Part shown: positions 33,901-45,857 of the stretch, piece by piece
Numbering within the stretch: the first letter of the stretch is position 1
Layout of the letters: the number at the start of each line of letters is the position of its first letter
Source: Neopestalotiopsis rosae
Lineage: Eukaryota; Ascomycota; Sordariomycetes; Amphisphaeriales; Sporocadaceae
Length of the DNA stretch: 64,000 bases
Reading direction: 5' to 3'
NCBI GenBank assembly: GCA_023078685.1
Contig: JALGAS010000012.1
Span: 248,001 to 312,000 of the forward strand
The notes under the pieces: model-generated
The model's input: the letters and a program-made list of their open reading frames with translations, nothing else
Told to the model about the DNA's origin: nothing
The model's database searches: none
Program-made: the position numbers and the translations under genes

Positions 33901-35285
33901 ATATTTTGGTAAGGTATTATATTTCGGCGTGCGTACACTTGTAGTCCCAGTTGACCAGCGTAGAACTTAGCATATCTTGCCCCAAGTATTGTCTTCTCCA
34001 GCTGACATCTCCGCCAGACTGGAAGTCACGACTCAAACTCGTCTCTGATGCAATCGGATTCGGTCTGAGAGGCTGTTCGCGAAATTCACACATTTCCCTG
34101 ATCTTACTAATGATTATCGGTATCCTGCGATCGCCGTGGTTGAACTTGACCATGCTCGAGTGGTCTTCATCGATCTGAATAGTAGATAATGGATCCAATG
34201 CACGACCTCCTGTAGCAGATTGTTGATCAACCATGACACATCTTGGACCTGACCTTTTGTATAAACCGTCGATCTTTTGCTATGTGACTGTCAGAAAGGC
34301 CCTATGAATGAATGGATTGAAATTCAACGCAAGGAATTAACAGATCGATACATACAACTGTCGGCGAGGTTTTGGTCTCATAAGCCCAAAAAGTCCTCAT
34401 TCCATGCAGATGTGAGATTCCAGAGAATTGCGTTTCTAGGTTAGGCAAAAGTTCTGACTCCTCGGAGAGATATTCGACCAGATCTTTGTTGGGTTGCTTC
34501 CCAACCATGGTGAGAAGCTGTCCTAGGGCCATACCACGACTAGGGGTACCAAAAAAGATAGCGCCTTTGATCATGCTGAGCATAAATCGAGTGCTATCAT
34601 TGGCCCCGGCTAGTATCACAAGAAGCTGCTTGAGCAAGACGCCGCCCAAGCTGTGGGCAAGGAACACGAGGGGTTTTGTGGACGGAGATTCCCAACCATT
34701 GGTCTGAAGTGTTAAATATAAGCTATTCGCTAGGTCGACGATCGTTTGAAACGAATGGCTGTCCTTCAAGGTCGTGTCGTAGCCAAACAAGATAAATCGA
34801 ACTCCGTCAATGCTGGTGGGCAACGTGTCTCGAATCCACATGTAGGACTTATCGTCACCTTTGGGTTGCCACGAACCGAAGGGATGGCTTGCAAGACCGG
34901 ATAGAACAATGCAGTCAAATCTATGCTCAGCCGCACTAACGTCGTTCAATACAGTGAGTCCTAAGAAATGGGTGTCTAGGACTAAAGGTTCGGGTTGCCC
35001 AGGGACGGGAAATCGCCATTCTGAAACAGCGGAGCTGCATGCACCGTCGACCGTAGTCAAGGCTGACGGCGCATATCTGAACATAACGGTTGCTACTTTG
35101 CGACTCCATTTCCTATGCGGCTCAGCGGCAGTAGCCAACGAGTATATGTGAATATCATTTGCGTTTAGCGTAGAGTCGTTGATGACACTGCCAATAAGCT
35201 GGGCTGCGGCAAGCCTGTCAAAGTCTGGCCTGTCTGGTAACCCTTGAATCCTGTAAACCTTCGGCCTGTCTCGACTTGGCGTCAT
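30915..35285 (-). CDS. STAND protein with alpha/beta-hydrolase (lipase-like) domain and NACHT ATPase
   Basis: Three exons, 34356..35285, 33937..34279 and 30915..33877, give 1411 aa; the second intron has a CTAAC branch point. The N-terminal 330 residues contain an alpha/beta-hydrolase domain: a strand with HFLGLTVLND, the line FDCIVLSGLASHPFGSW typical of fungal STAND lipases, and the nucleophile elbow AHSLGG with Ser212. A spacer leads to the ATPase: FWINGKPGSGKST with P-loop at 476-484, then the acidic Walker B LEVCLFFDALDEYNG and the sensor-type TSRPWAVF. The C-terminal half is helical and ends with one or two degenerate ankyrin units (LAEYLLEKGADPNMLNRAGQTPLDYIL). In fungal NLR-like proteins such hydrolase domains are effector modules, released or activated on ligand binding. 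The ligand-binding repeats are unusually weak here. Confidence 0.88.
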
Positions 35286-36914
35286 TTCGATGCATCTTTT
35301 CGTGTTAAGGTTCAGGTGTCAGCATGGTGAGAATGGTATACGTCGAGGCGTAATCCTTTACCCCTCCCGTCGGGGACTGCTCCTCGTCCATAGAAGCAGG
35401 GCGACAGCGGCTGCATGAGTCAGCAGACGAAGAAACCCCTGTACTGTTACGTGACTTATCTCCAAGTTTGACAGCAAAGGAGAGGAAGAACACCACGTCA
35501 ATGTTACACACTGTCATCTCGGAAAACATGGCAACTAAACCTGTGTACTTTCGGTATTAATTTAGCCGTATCAAAAATGGCAAAAGATCCTATTCATGCG
35601 GAATCCACCTTCTAATTTTCTCAATACCGCCGTTGCTCATGTTTAATGGATGCGCTAATACTTAACATCGAATTCCGTATAATTTTGGACCAAGCACGAC
35701 CAAGGGTCGGGAAACACAAGAGGGTCAATCGACAGCGGCAGCGCGAACTTCTGAGCGAGGACAAAACGATGTACTTACCTACCTTTAAACTGTCCCGCGA
35801 TCTTTCTATAATAATCAACATCGCCTTTAAAAGAGGGTCATAAGTAACCACGTCGACTTCTCCAGGTATTCTCTCAAGGCGCAAACCAGCTCGTGTCAAG
35901 CGGCCAGATTATGTTATTGGCTTAATACGCCGCAGCAATGGACCGTGTCACGTTCTATGAATCTCTTTCGTCACAAGGGGTGAAAAGTCTCTTCGATTCA
36001 ATTTTTGAGTTGTATTCGATCAGCTCGACGTCGTGAAGTTTGCCCTGTTTGAAATGTACCTAATTCTCTTGATAACGAAGCTGATGGCGGCCTTGTCGAT
36101 ATAGCGCAGTATAGCCTCCCGAATCCACCGCAAAGCGCTGAGAACGGTCTAGCTATAGCGCGCTTGGGGCTCCACTCAACGCCGTGCCGCCATGTCCTCG
36201 GGAGATGGCCGAGGCCACTGTCCGGGCGGGTGCTGGTCGTCGCCTTCCGCATGTTCTTAGGAAACCCTTTTCATTCTAGAAGTTCTTAGCACTATTGCCC
36301 CCTTTCCCTTTCATGTCAATTTATCATTCGATCGGATCCGGGATACGATTTAAGCAAAGCTCTTTGGAATCTCTTGCCTGCCGTCCAACTAGTAAACGGT
36401 GATGGTCCCTTCGGTCATTCAACTTGGCGATTCCAGCTCCGGTGGCTAGACATTCATCAGGCTCTTGATCCCCGCGTGCCGGAAATGAAATGGAGATGCA
36501 TCCTTGTCAAGCCATGCTCTAGCGTCAAGTATTTGCAACTGTCACTGGCGCGGGAATTCCAAGCGATATTGCGGAAAAGTAAACTTTGTGTCCTGAAACA
36601 GAATCCCAGCGGGATTATGTACCGATCGTGAAACGGCCCACTAGAAGTCTATTCTATCAGATTCGCGAGTCGCCGCAGTGGACCATGATGCATCTGCCGT
36701 AGTATAACCTAGGTGTTGGTAAAAGGAGACTCCCACAGGATCGAAGATATATGTAGAATCATGTTGGTTTGCAGCTTCATGGTTTCCTTTCTTGGTCAAC
36801 TCACTCTTCACCTTTCTTCGTACATTCCTTAAAATTTGACATTCACTTTGACTTCTAACGGCCTTGGACCGTATTTTTATTCTACATCCCACGATCTTTA
36901 TACATTCCACCACC
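35286..36914. other. Intergenic, 1.6 kb, no gene seen
   Basis: Upstream regions of the second STAND gene (minus) and the AA9 gene (plus). Several short frames exist but none has family similarity or plausible splicing. Confidence 0.5.
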
Positions 36915-37844
36915 ATGAAGAATCTTGGCATCTTTGCGCTTGCCGCCGGCAGCCTTCCCACCATTTCGGCACACTACTTCTTCCCTCACCTGATTGTGAA
37001 CAACAACTTTACCGGCTACTTCGAATATGTTCGCGAGGACACTCAGGGCTACATGCCTTTCAAGGACGGCTACGACAGCACCGACCTGCGATGCAACGTT
37101 GGCTCCGAGGGCTTTGCCAACCAGACGGGCGTGTACAAGGTCAAGGCCGGCGACGAGCTCGGATTCGGAACCGACTTCAACGCCCTGATCCAGCACCCCG
37201 GCCCCATGCAGGTCTACATGTCCAAGGCACCGGGCGACGTGCGAGAATACGATGGCTCCGGCGACTGGTTCAAGATTTGGGAGTTGGGTCCTCAGCAGTT
37301 CTCGAGCGACGGCATCACATGGGGCGTCACGGACATTGGCAACTTTACCTTTACTCTTCCCGAGGAGACGCCGGCCGGACAATACCTGCTCCGCATTGAG
37401 CACATTGGCGTCCACGGCGCCGGAGAGTATGGTGGCGCCGAGTTCTTCTTCAACTGCGCCCAGATCGAGGTCGAGAGTGACAGCACCGCCGTCCCGTCCC
37501 CGGTTGTCCAGATCCCCGGTCTCTACACGGGCTACGAGCCGGGCATTGAGTTTTACATGTACCGCAACTACATTGTCAACTACACCATGCCCGGTCCTGC
37601 CCCGTGGCCCAACGCTGTCGATGCCAATATCACGGCTTCGGGAGTCAGCGTCGCCCCAACTGATGCGACCTGGACTCTGCCTGCCGTTACCAACACTCTG
37701 AGCGCTGCTACAACAGCTCAGACCACCCAGAGTGCTGTTTCCGAATCGACAACGGCTACTGCTGCCAGCTCTGTTGCTACATCGTCGGCCGCCGCGACGC
37801 CCACCAAGCTCACTTGCGGTGGCCACAAGCGCCGCAGCTTTTAG
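36915..37844 (+). CDS. AA9-like lytic polysaccharide monooxygenase with altered copper site
   Basis: Single exon, 309 aa. A 19-residue signal peptide ends in ISA, so the mature protein begins with His20, the copper-brace histidine. The second brace His is His94 in QHPGPMQVYMSKAP. The AA9 landmarks GDWFKIWELGP (about 116-126) and QYLLRIEHIGVHGAGEYGGAEFFFNCAQIEV (block from residue 156) are present, with the second-shell His167. In AA9 enzymes the last block normally has Gln then Tyr before the CAQ, the Tyr being the axial copper ligand. Here the positions are Glu176 and Phe178. The C-terminus is a Ser/Thr/Ala-rich tail without a CBM1 and may be O-glycosylated. AA9 enzymes cleave cellulose oxidatively. 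With these changes the activity may differ or be lost. Confidence 0.9.
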   Translation: MKNLGIFALAAGSLPTISAHYFFPHLIVNNNFTGYFEYVREDTQGYMPFKDGYDSTDLRCNVGSEGFANQTGVYKVKAGDELGFGTDFNALIQHPGPMQVYMSKAPGDVREYDGSGDWFKIWELGPQQFSSDGITWGVTDIGNFTFTLPEETPAGQYLLRIEHIGVHGAGEYGGAEFFFNCAQIEVESDSTAVPSPVVQIPGLYTGYEPGIEFYMYRNYIVNYTMPGPAPWPNAVDANITASGVSVAPTDATWTLPAVTNTLSAATTAQTTQSAVSESTTATAASSVATSSAAATPTKLTCGGHKRRSF

Positions 37845-38763
37845 ACGCTTAACTAGCAGCAATCGACAAGTTGCAGAGCATTGAATCCATCGAGGATTTT
37901 TCAAGAGCTCGATTTGTGTTGTACAATATTTTATTTCTCTGGGCAAGACGTTTAGATCAATATCAGATAAACGTGCCCAACATCCCTGCAGATTATAGTC
38001 AATCAATTCGGATCTGTATCCGAGCGAGCTTCGGGGATAGCGCCGAGGTCCTCCACCAGGATATCTTAGCACGATGTTACTTCAATAAACGATACAGTAT
38101 GATTGCCAGGATAGGCGACTGCCGACTGCTGTAATGTAACTTTACATTATTAACATTTCTTCTTGTAAAATTATGACGACCGAGTAAACACTGTAGACTT
38201 GAAATATATCGATTTAATATATAAGAGAACATGCAGTATTTATTAATCTCATCACCAGCTCGCGTCTCTCTGTCCATCATAGCACAGTTATACCCCACTG
38301 AAGACCGCCTGTGGCACAGTGAATATGGTGGTGGAGCTCCACGCCATCTGGTCCCAATTCCCCGCTCCACTCGCTCTCCAACTGTTATCACACCCAAGTT
38401 ACGTGATCAATCAAGTCTAGTCATGAATTCCACTCGTTCTGATAGGTCGATCGGTACGATACAGCATGACCGATCAGCCATTGAACTACCCTCTACTGCT
38501 TACTACTCATGGCGATTGAGGGTGGACAGCGGCAGACCATCGCCGTCGCCAGAGTTCATGACCGGCTTCGGCCCAACCTGGGTATGCCGCGTTTAGCTAT
38601 AAGCTCAGCGACGCCTAGGATTCAGTGAAGCTTGCATTGAAGGGCTCGAGGTCTGTATTCTACATCACGTCTTGAGCAATACCGGCAAACAATCTCACAA
38701 TCGACTTGACTGTGAGACTTGCATTTCAAACACATTATTTGTCGTCGGTCATCTATTTTCATA
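37845..38763. other. Intergenic between AA9 and oxoprolinase genes
   Basis: 919 bp with no recognisable gene. A short palindrome at 38132-38149 is listed separately. Confidence 0.5.
38132..38149. repeat. 8-bp perfect palindrome, 2-nt spacer
   Basis: TAATGTAA and TTACATTA flank CT, about 290 bp after the AA9 stop. It is AT-rich and could be chance or part of a 3' processing region. Confidence 0.4.
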
Positions 38764-41700
38764 ATGGGGTCGCTGTCGGAGCCAGTACGGGGGATCCGCA
38801 TCGCCATAGATCGCGGCGGTACCTTCACAGATGTAAGTGGACATTGTTGATGCTCAGATGCAAGCGCAAAAATTAACGAATCAAGTCAGTGTGTCGCGGC
38901 CGTTCCTGGGCAAGAAGATATACTCATCAAGCTTCTCTCCGTGGATCCCAGCAATTACCCAGATGCCCCTGTCGAGGCAATCAGGCGGGTGCTGGAAAAG
39001 GCCACGGGGAAATCATATCCAAAAGGACAAAAGATCTCTCTGGAAGGAGTTGGTGAGTGTCCTCATTCAAGCAGTCGATCCTCCTTGGCTAACTGACTTT
39101 CAGAATCAATCAAAATGGGAACTACTGTTGCTACCAATGCTCTGCTCGAAAGGAAAGGAGAGCGGACAGCATTCGTTGTGACCAAAGGATTAAAGGTATG
39201 GACAAGTTCTATTTGGATCGCTCGGTAGTGGTACTGACACTTGTGCAGGACTTATTACACATCGGTAACCAGTCAAGGCCAAAGCTATTTGACCTAACGA
39301 TAAATAAGCCCGACGTGCTTTACTCAAAAGTGATAGAAGTGCCAGAGCGTGTTACCCTCGAGGCTTGGACCGAGAGAAAGGTTCCGCAAGAAATTGACAT
39401 CGCGTCAGACTCTGCCCTGATCAAGGGTATCACTGGCGAGGCAGTGCGAATTCTAGAACCTCTAGATGTCGAGTCAACGAGAAAGTCCCTGCAAGAGGTA
39501 CACGACGAGGGCTATCGCTCTGTCGCAATCTGTCTCATGCACAGTTACACATTCCGGGACCACGAATTAGTAGTCGGCAAGCTTGCGGAAGAAATTGGCT
39601 TTACCCACATTTCGCTCAGCGCAGAGCTCTCACCCACCGTCAAGATTGTCCCGCGTGGCAACTCGTCTACAGCCGACGCCTACTTGACGCCCGAGATCAA
39701 GCGATATATCGACGGCTTCGAGAGCGGGTTCCAAGACCTCCGAAACAGCGGTTGCCGCTGTGAGTTTATGCAGAGCGATGGAGGTCTGGTGGAGTTTTCT
39801 GGTCTCTCGGGTCTGCGTGCCATTCTTTCCGGTCCGGCTGGTGGCTGTGTCGGTTACGCCAGGACTGCTTATGACGAGCAGGACAAGACGCCCGTCATTG
39901 GATTCGACATGGGTGGCACCAGCACAGATGTCTCTCGGTATGCTGGAAAGCTTGAACAGGTTTTCGAGACCACTACAGCAGGTGTCACCGTGCAGAGCCC
40001 TCAACTGGACATCAACACTGTGGCCGCAGGTGGTGGAAGTATCTTGACTTGGGAGGCCGGCATGTTCAAGGTCGGCCCAGATAGCGCTTCAGCTCATCCA
40101 GGACCCGCATGTTACCGTAAAGGAGGCCCTCTGACCGTTACCGATGCCAACCTGGTATTAGGCCGACTAAGACCCGAATTCTTCCCCAAGATTTTCGGGC
40201 CCAACGAGGACTTGCCGCTCGACATTGATGCCAGTCGAAAATTGTTTGAAGAAATCAACAAGAAGATTAATGAAGAGACTACTGTCAAGCTGAGCCTCGA
40301 GGAGGTTGCCGCTGGGTAAGTCCTTGAAAACACTTGGTTTGACCCGGGCTAATCATTAAACAGATTCCTTGACGTTGCAAACGAGTCCATGTGCCGGCCC
40401 ATTCGCACTCTGACCGAAGCCAAGGGCTACGACGCCGGTCTTCACAATCTGGCATCATTCGGCGGCGCTGGTGGACAACATGCCTGCGATATTGCCCGAA
40501 AGCTCGGTATCTCCCGAGTCCTTATTCACAAGTACTCGTCCGTGTTGTCGGCATACGGCATGGCCCTCGCAGACGTTGTCCATGAAGAGCGCAGTCCATG
40601 CGCTTTAAATTACTCGGACGACCAACTGCCTCTGTTTTCTGCAGAGCTGGACAGTCTTGAAGCCAGGGCGACTGATGCATTGCTTCAGCAGCGGATACAA
40701 AAGTCTAGAATCACCTCGGAACGTTATCTGAACATGAGGTTCCAGGGTAGTGATAACCCACTCATGATTCAGCAGTCGCCCAACCAGTCTGGATTCCTCG
40801 CTGCGTTCAAAGAGGCGCATCAACAGCAGTTTGGTTTCTTGCCCGTCGACCGAGACGTCATAATCGACGACTATCGAGTGCGGTGCATCGGAGCCAGCAC
40901 GGTCGACGTAGAAAAGCCATGGAAAGCCGAGTTCACCACCTTGGACGCCATCACCGTAACGGAAGCCAAAGAGACCCGAGACCTCTACTTCAAGGAGCTA
41001 GGTTGGCACAAGTCACCTATGCACTATCTAGGAGACCTACAGCCCGGCTCCAACATTGCCGGTCCGGCCTTGATCATGGACAATAAGCAGACCATTGTCG
41101 TCACGCCCGGAGCAAAGGCGACCGTCTTAACCAACAATGTCGTGATTGATATCGAGGTGACGAAAAAGGAAGATATATCCTCGGAGCAGGCGGACCCCAT
41201 TCAGCTTTCCATCTTTGGCCACCGCTTCATGGGAGTTGCCGAACAGGCCGGAAGAGCGCTGCAAAAGACTAGCGTTAGCACAAACATCAAGGAGCGCCTC
41301 GACTTTTCCTGCACCGTCTTCTCACCCGACGGTGGTCTCGTTGCCAATGCTCCGCACGTGCCCGCCATGATTGGCAGTATGGCCTTTGCCGTCAAGTGGC
41401 AGATTGATTATTGGAAGGGAAACCTCAAGCCTGGTGATGTGATTCTGTCCAACTCGCCAGTCTGTGGTGGTGTACATTTACCCGACATGACGGTCATTAC
41501 TCCCGTCTTTGATGATGATGGAAAGATCATCTTTTGGACCGCGTCCCGAGGTCATCATGCGGACGTTGGCGGCATCTTACCAGGATCTATGGTAAGCATA
41601 TTTTCACTCATATCGCACCAGTCATACTAATCAGAGAACAGCCGCCAAATTCAAAAGAACTATGGGAAGAGGGTGCCGTCATCAAGTCTTTCAAAGTTAT

Positions 41701-43039
41701 TGAGGGTGGCATCTTCAAGGAGGATGAACTCACCGAGATGCTCATGGCCCCGGGTAAGATCCCCGGTGTGTCGGGGACTCGTTGCTTGCGGGACAACATT
41801 TCGGATATCAAGGCACAAGCTGCTGCCAATCATCGCGGAAGTCAGCTTATTCATGGACTCATTGCCGATTATGGACTCAAAGTGGTTCAATTCTACAGTA
41901 AGTTCTACCAATTGTGTTTGCGCATCGGCATGTCGCTAACATTTGGCCAGTGGGCGAGATTATTGGAGCAGCTGAGCTTGCCGTACGGGACATGTTGAAG
42001 CGGATATACAAGTCCACAAATGGCAGGCCACTCGAAGCTGTCGATTACATGGATGATGGTACACCGATTCAGCTCAAGGTCACCATTGACAATGAGAGTG
42101 GAGGTGCCGTCTTTGACTTTGAGGGAACAGGTCCCGAAGCATATGGTGAGTATATACTCAGGTGACAGCTTTTGCGAAAGATCGATAACGCTGACTTGTG
42201 CGACAGGCAACTGGAACGCGCCAATCGCCATCTGCAATTCGGCAATCTTATTCGCCCTGCGCTGCATGGTGAATATGGAAATCCCTTTGAATCAAGGCGC
42301 CATCAAGCCGATCGAGGTCCTGATCCCGGACGACTCGCTACTGAAGCCCTCCGAGGAAGCTGCAGTTTGTGCTGGTAACGTCTTGACCTCGCAGCGCATC
42401 GTAGACGTAATCTTCAAGGCCTTTGGCACCTGCGCCGCTTCTCAGGGCTGCATGAACAACCTGACCTTTGGCACCGACGACCCGGAAAACGGCTTTGGCT
42501 ACTACGAGACCATTTGCGGCGGCGCTGGTGGAGGCCCGACTTGGGACGGCGTGAGTGGCATCCATACCAACATGACCAACACACGCATCACGGACCCCGA
42601 GATCCTGGAGCGCAGATATCCCGTCGTCTTGAGGCAGTTCTGCCTGCGGCCTGGAAGCGGCGGTGCGGGTCTCCACACCGGCGGCGACGGTATCATTCGT
42701 GATATCGAGTTCTGCCTCCCCATCAAGGTGTCGATCCTCAGTGAGCGGCGAGCATTTGCGCCCTATGGTATGGAAGGTGGCGAGGACGGAAAGAGGGGTC
42801 AGAACCTCTGGGTCAAGAAGAATGGCCGTGTGATTAATTTGGGCGGCAAGAACACGGCCATGATGAATGCTGGGGACAGGATAGTCGTGCAATCTCCCGG
42901 CGGAGGAGGCTGGGGTACACCATCTCCGGTGAATGGCAATGGGCTGTTTGGGTCCGTGGCCAAATCTATGCAAAAGACATTCCAGGGCGTTGCCAGTGGG
43001 ACGGTCAGTATGATCCAGTCCATGGGAGAGTCGGCTTAA
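38764..43039 (+). CDS. OXP1: 5-oxoprolinase (ATP-dependent), hydantoinase A/B fusion
   Basis: Eight exons, 38764..38832, 38890..39052, 39104..39195, 39249..40315, 40364..41591, 41642..41897, 41951..42145 and 42207..43039, give 1300 aa, close to the family length of about 1290. The N-terminus has the hydantoinase/oxoprolinase motif [13 protein letters not shown], followed by [17 protein letters not shown]. The HyuA ATPase core includes [11 protein letters not shown] and [15 protein letters not shown]. The HyuB half begins near [13 protein letters not shown] and contains [29 protein letters not shown] and the C-terminal [10 protein letters not shown]. The enzyme opens 5-oxo-L-proline to glutamate with ATP in the gamma-glutamyl (glutathione) cycle in the cytosol. 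All exon joins keep conserved blocks intact. The gene symbol follows the yeast name. Confidence 0.96.
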
Positions 43040-43508
43040 TTGATCTTTGCTAGAAGTGAAATCTAATCAAACTAGCAAAATGCTTTCCACTCTTTTTTTC
43101 TTTTTGTTTTCCTCTTCCTAGAATCGTAGAAGCGAAAGTGCATGAGGAATGTTTTACTGTCTGCTTTTCATTTTTTTTTTATTTAGGTCATTGACCTAAC
43201 CTTAGAGAGTTATATAAGTTCATCTATACTTGCTTTTCTTCCTTTCCTTACTGCTGGCGGATTCGCTTCTATTTTGTAGGGGGAAAAAAAAAAAAAAAAA
43301 AAAACTATAACTATTGGCAGCGATCAAGACCCAAATTCGCGAGTAGAAAAGAGAGGCTTTCCAAGGTGTAGACAAACCCCAAATCGCTATCTGCTTTCGA
43401 CTACTATCACTAGAAGTAATATATTCAAGAATGCTACCCCGGAGGTTGTCTACTTCCAAAGGCGAATTTGTGACTACTTTTGCAACATGAAGCTTCAAAT
43501 CAATGTTT
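43040..43508. other. Convergent intergenic region with poly-A tract
   Basis: 3' flanks of the oxoprolinase and membrane-protein genes. It contains a 21-nt run of A at 43284-43304 and T-rich runs near 43090 and 43170. Confidence 0.6.
43284..43304. repeat. Homopolymer run, 21 A
   Basis: A pure adenine run preceded by five G, in the convergent intergenic region. The exact length may vary through sequencing or slippage. Confidence 0.8.
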
Positions 43509-44454
43509 CTATGCGCCAATGTTTGATGATTCGCTCCGAAAAACAAATGGATGATCGCGACCTTGACTGCCAACTCGGTCATCCTGAACTACACTGCTCA
43601 CCGCGAGCGAGGCTTGAGTGAATACAAAAATGATCAACGTAAACAGCAAGACAATCGAAAACGTTACGGCGAGCTGCTCCTTGATCAGTAAGTCAATCTG
43701 GAGGGAAGGGCGTAAAATCAGAGGTCCTCTCACCTTGGCGCTATCATCCCACCAGTCCTGCTTGCTGCCATCTTTCAAGGGCCCCCACCCGGCACTCGTC
43801 CAGACGAGCACAGTTATACCGCTGACCATGCAAAAGACGGCGGCTGTGAGCATGAGCACGCTCATCTGCCAGGCATAGACCTGCGCGCGGCGGGGCTCGA
43901 CCCGGCCGTTGCGCGTAACCTGTCCGGACATGCAGCTGCGGATGTAGAGCAGGCCGTTGCGGTGGCCGCTGAGCCGGTGCAGGCTCAGGCTCTGCTTGGC
44001 GGCGATGAGGACGGCAAACAGGGCAAACAGGGTCCCGCTAAACCAGAGGGCCCGGATCGTCCAGGGCTGCGTCTGGCCGTTGGAGAGCACCGTCGGCCAG
44101 CTACCGGTGCTAGTCAAGACGCCGGCTAGCAGAGCGCCCTTTGTTACGTTGATTCAGACCATGAGCCTTTGATATTCCCGCCGAGGATGAATATGGACTC
44201 ACCACAACGCCGATAAAATTGAGTTCGGCGAGCTTGTGGTCTCGCCATTGCTCTGTGAGCCTATTCTTCTCCTCCTGGTCTTCCTCATTCAGCAAGACAG
44301 ATAATGCCTTGTGTGTAGTCTGCTCAGGTGCGATGAGTCCGCTACGGATAAAGTCTCGAAGAATCCTGTATACAAGTAAGCTCACGTACCAGCATCTTAT
44401 AGCTATTCCAGGGCAATATCTGACAATGCAGCCCGATTATACTCACTGTAGCAT
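43509..44454 (-). CDS. Small multi-pass membrane protein, unknown function
   Basis: Proposed exons are 44447..44454, 44203..44365 and 43509..44138, giving 266 aa. The first exon is only 8 nt (ATGCTACA), completed across an 81-nt intron to MLQILRDFIRSG; no other in-frame ATG exists before the conserved part, so this start is tentative. The first 55 residues are a charged helix (EEDQEEKNRLTEQWRDHKLAELNF). TM1 follows across the second splice (IGVVGALLAGVLTSTGSW), then TM2 (ALWFSGTLFALFAVLIAAK), TM3 (SVLMLTAAVFCMVSGITVLVW) and TM4 (LAVTFSIVLLFTLIIFVF). It resembles uncharacterised four-helix membrane proteins common in filamentous ascomycetes. The 36-nt stretch coding for VRGPLILRPSLQ starts with GTGAG and ends in CAG and could be read as an extremely short intron; I kept it as coding. 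Confidence 0.65.
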
Positions 44455-45857
44455 CGTGTGGGATCTGGATACAGCTGATTTGAGGGTCATTGAGATGGAA
44501 AATAGATATTGGGCATTGTCGGAGAATCATGAGCATTCCATCTGGATACCGGGCCACAAAATTAGAGGTGTTGACCGTCCATCCCTCTGTTCATATAATA
44601 CCTGGGTTAGTAGATATTTTAAAGCGAGAATTGCTTACACAGGTTATCCGCTACAACCCCGCATGACGTCGCTTTTAGTGACTACAATGCCTGGAATATG
44701 CACAGTTTAGCGGTGGCAGAACCTTCTATTCCTGCTAATAAAGCCTATCTGAATCATTGTCGGGTATGCTTATTTATGGTGACCAGTTAGTGTGCTCGCC
44801 TACCGTCGTTCGTCATGGCGAGCATAGCAAATGCATGGATCTATGGGGCTCCAGGTCAAGCGAAGCCAGTAAGAATTCGCCAGGGGTGTCCAGAGGTTGC
44901 ACAAGCGGAAACTCTACTCCGGCCCTTTGTCCAATGAGTTTGTCTTGTCAGTGTCTCCCCGTTACCAGCCTGCTGGTACGCGGAGGCTTCGAACCTGGAG
45001 AATATAGCCTTGTGATTTTTGAGAGTGCGTGGCACTCACATGACATCTATGTCTACGTCGATAAGCTTTGTCCCTATTCTAGCTTTCATCATTGGCAACA
45101 CACGATATTTGCCGTGGCTGGGCCATCAACGAAGCAACTGCCGAAACTTACTCCATTTCGAGATTTCTCTACATCGTTTCGCGTGTGCAAAACACGAGCC
45201 CCGCTGAATCGTTTGAGCCGCATATTGAGGCCATAAGCGCTTGGAGGGCGGCCTCTGAGACCCACAGTTACGTACATGTCCCCATTCGAGGAATCACGCC
45301 AGTTGGCAAGAATCATGACCTTTTGACAACTCGACGAAACCAAACGTATGGCTTGGCCGGCTGTGTTCCGCTGCGGCCCGAGGCGCACATGCGAAACGAC
45401 CATTGCTGAGAACGATTCCAACAGCTGTGTGGTCAAGTATCACGGAGCGATGTGGGGCCGTCAGTTATAGACCCCAGCTATACGCACTTGGCATACAGGA
45501 AATTGCAATGAAATTTCAAATTAAACAGAGTACTTTTTATTCTTATCTTCTTCTGTTGCACATAACAAGTTCAGCATTGTTCTGCAGCTGAGAGTTTGCC
45601 CATTTTAACTCAATTGCAGCCGTGATCAACGCTATGCTGCGCCATGCCAACAAGCAGAAAATCCCACGAGACCGCGGCCGTGGTTTCGAACAAGGTCGTT
45701 TCACAACTCTCAGCTGTCTGCTTATCTCGACTGACTGCCCTAGCGAGGCAGATTCGGAGAGGTGGCAGGCCTCGGGCTGTGCGCATAACAGGCCGGAGCA
45801 GCAGGCCGGCGAGAAAGAGTATAAAGAAAGACTGATTCTCGTAATTCGGAGACGATC
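44455..45857. other. Divergent intergenic region, no gene seen
   Basis: About 1.4 kb between divergently oriented genes. Open frames on both strands were inspected and show neither family similarity nor coherent exon structure. Confidence 0.5.

Noticed and set aside
36882..38072. A 396-codon minus-strand frame opposite the AA9 gene
   Set aside because: It mirrors the AA9 coding sequence and has no family similarity; the AA9 gene has a signal peptide, copper histidines and conserved blocks.
38231..38596. Possible tRNA-like or small coding sequence between the AA9 and oxoprolinase genes
   Set aside because: I could not fit a cloverleaf with a proper T-loop, and the 121-codon frame has no coding character.
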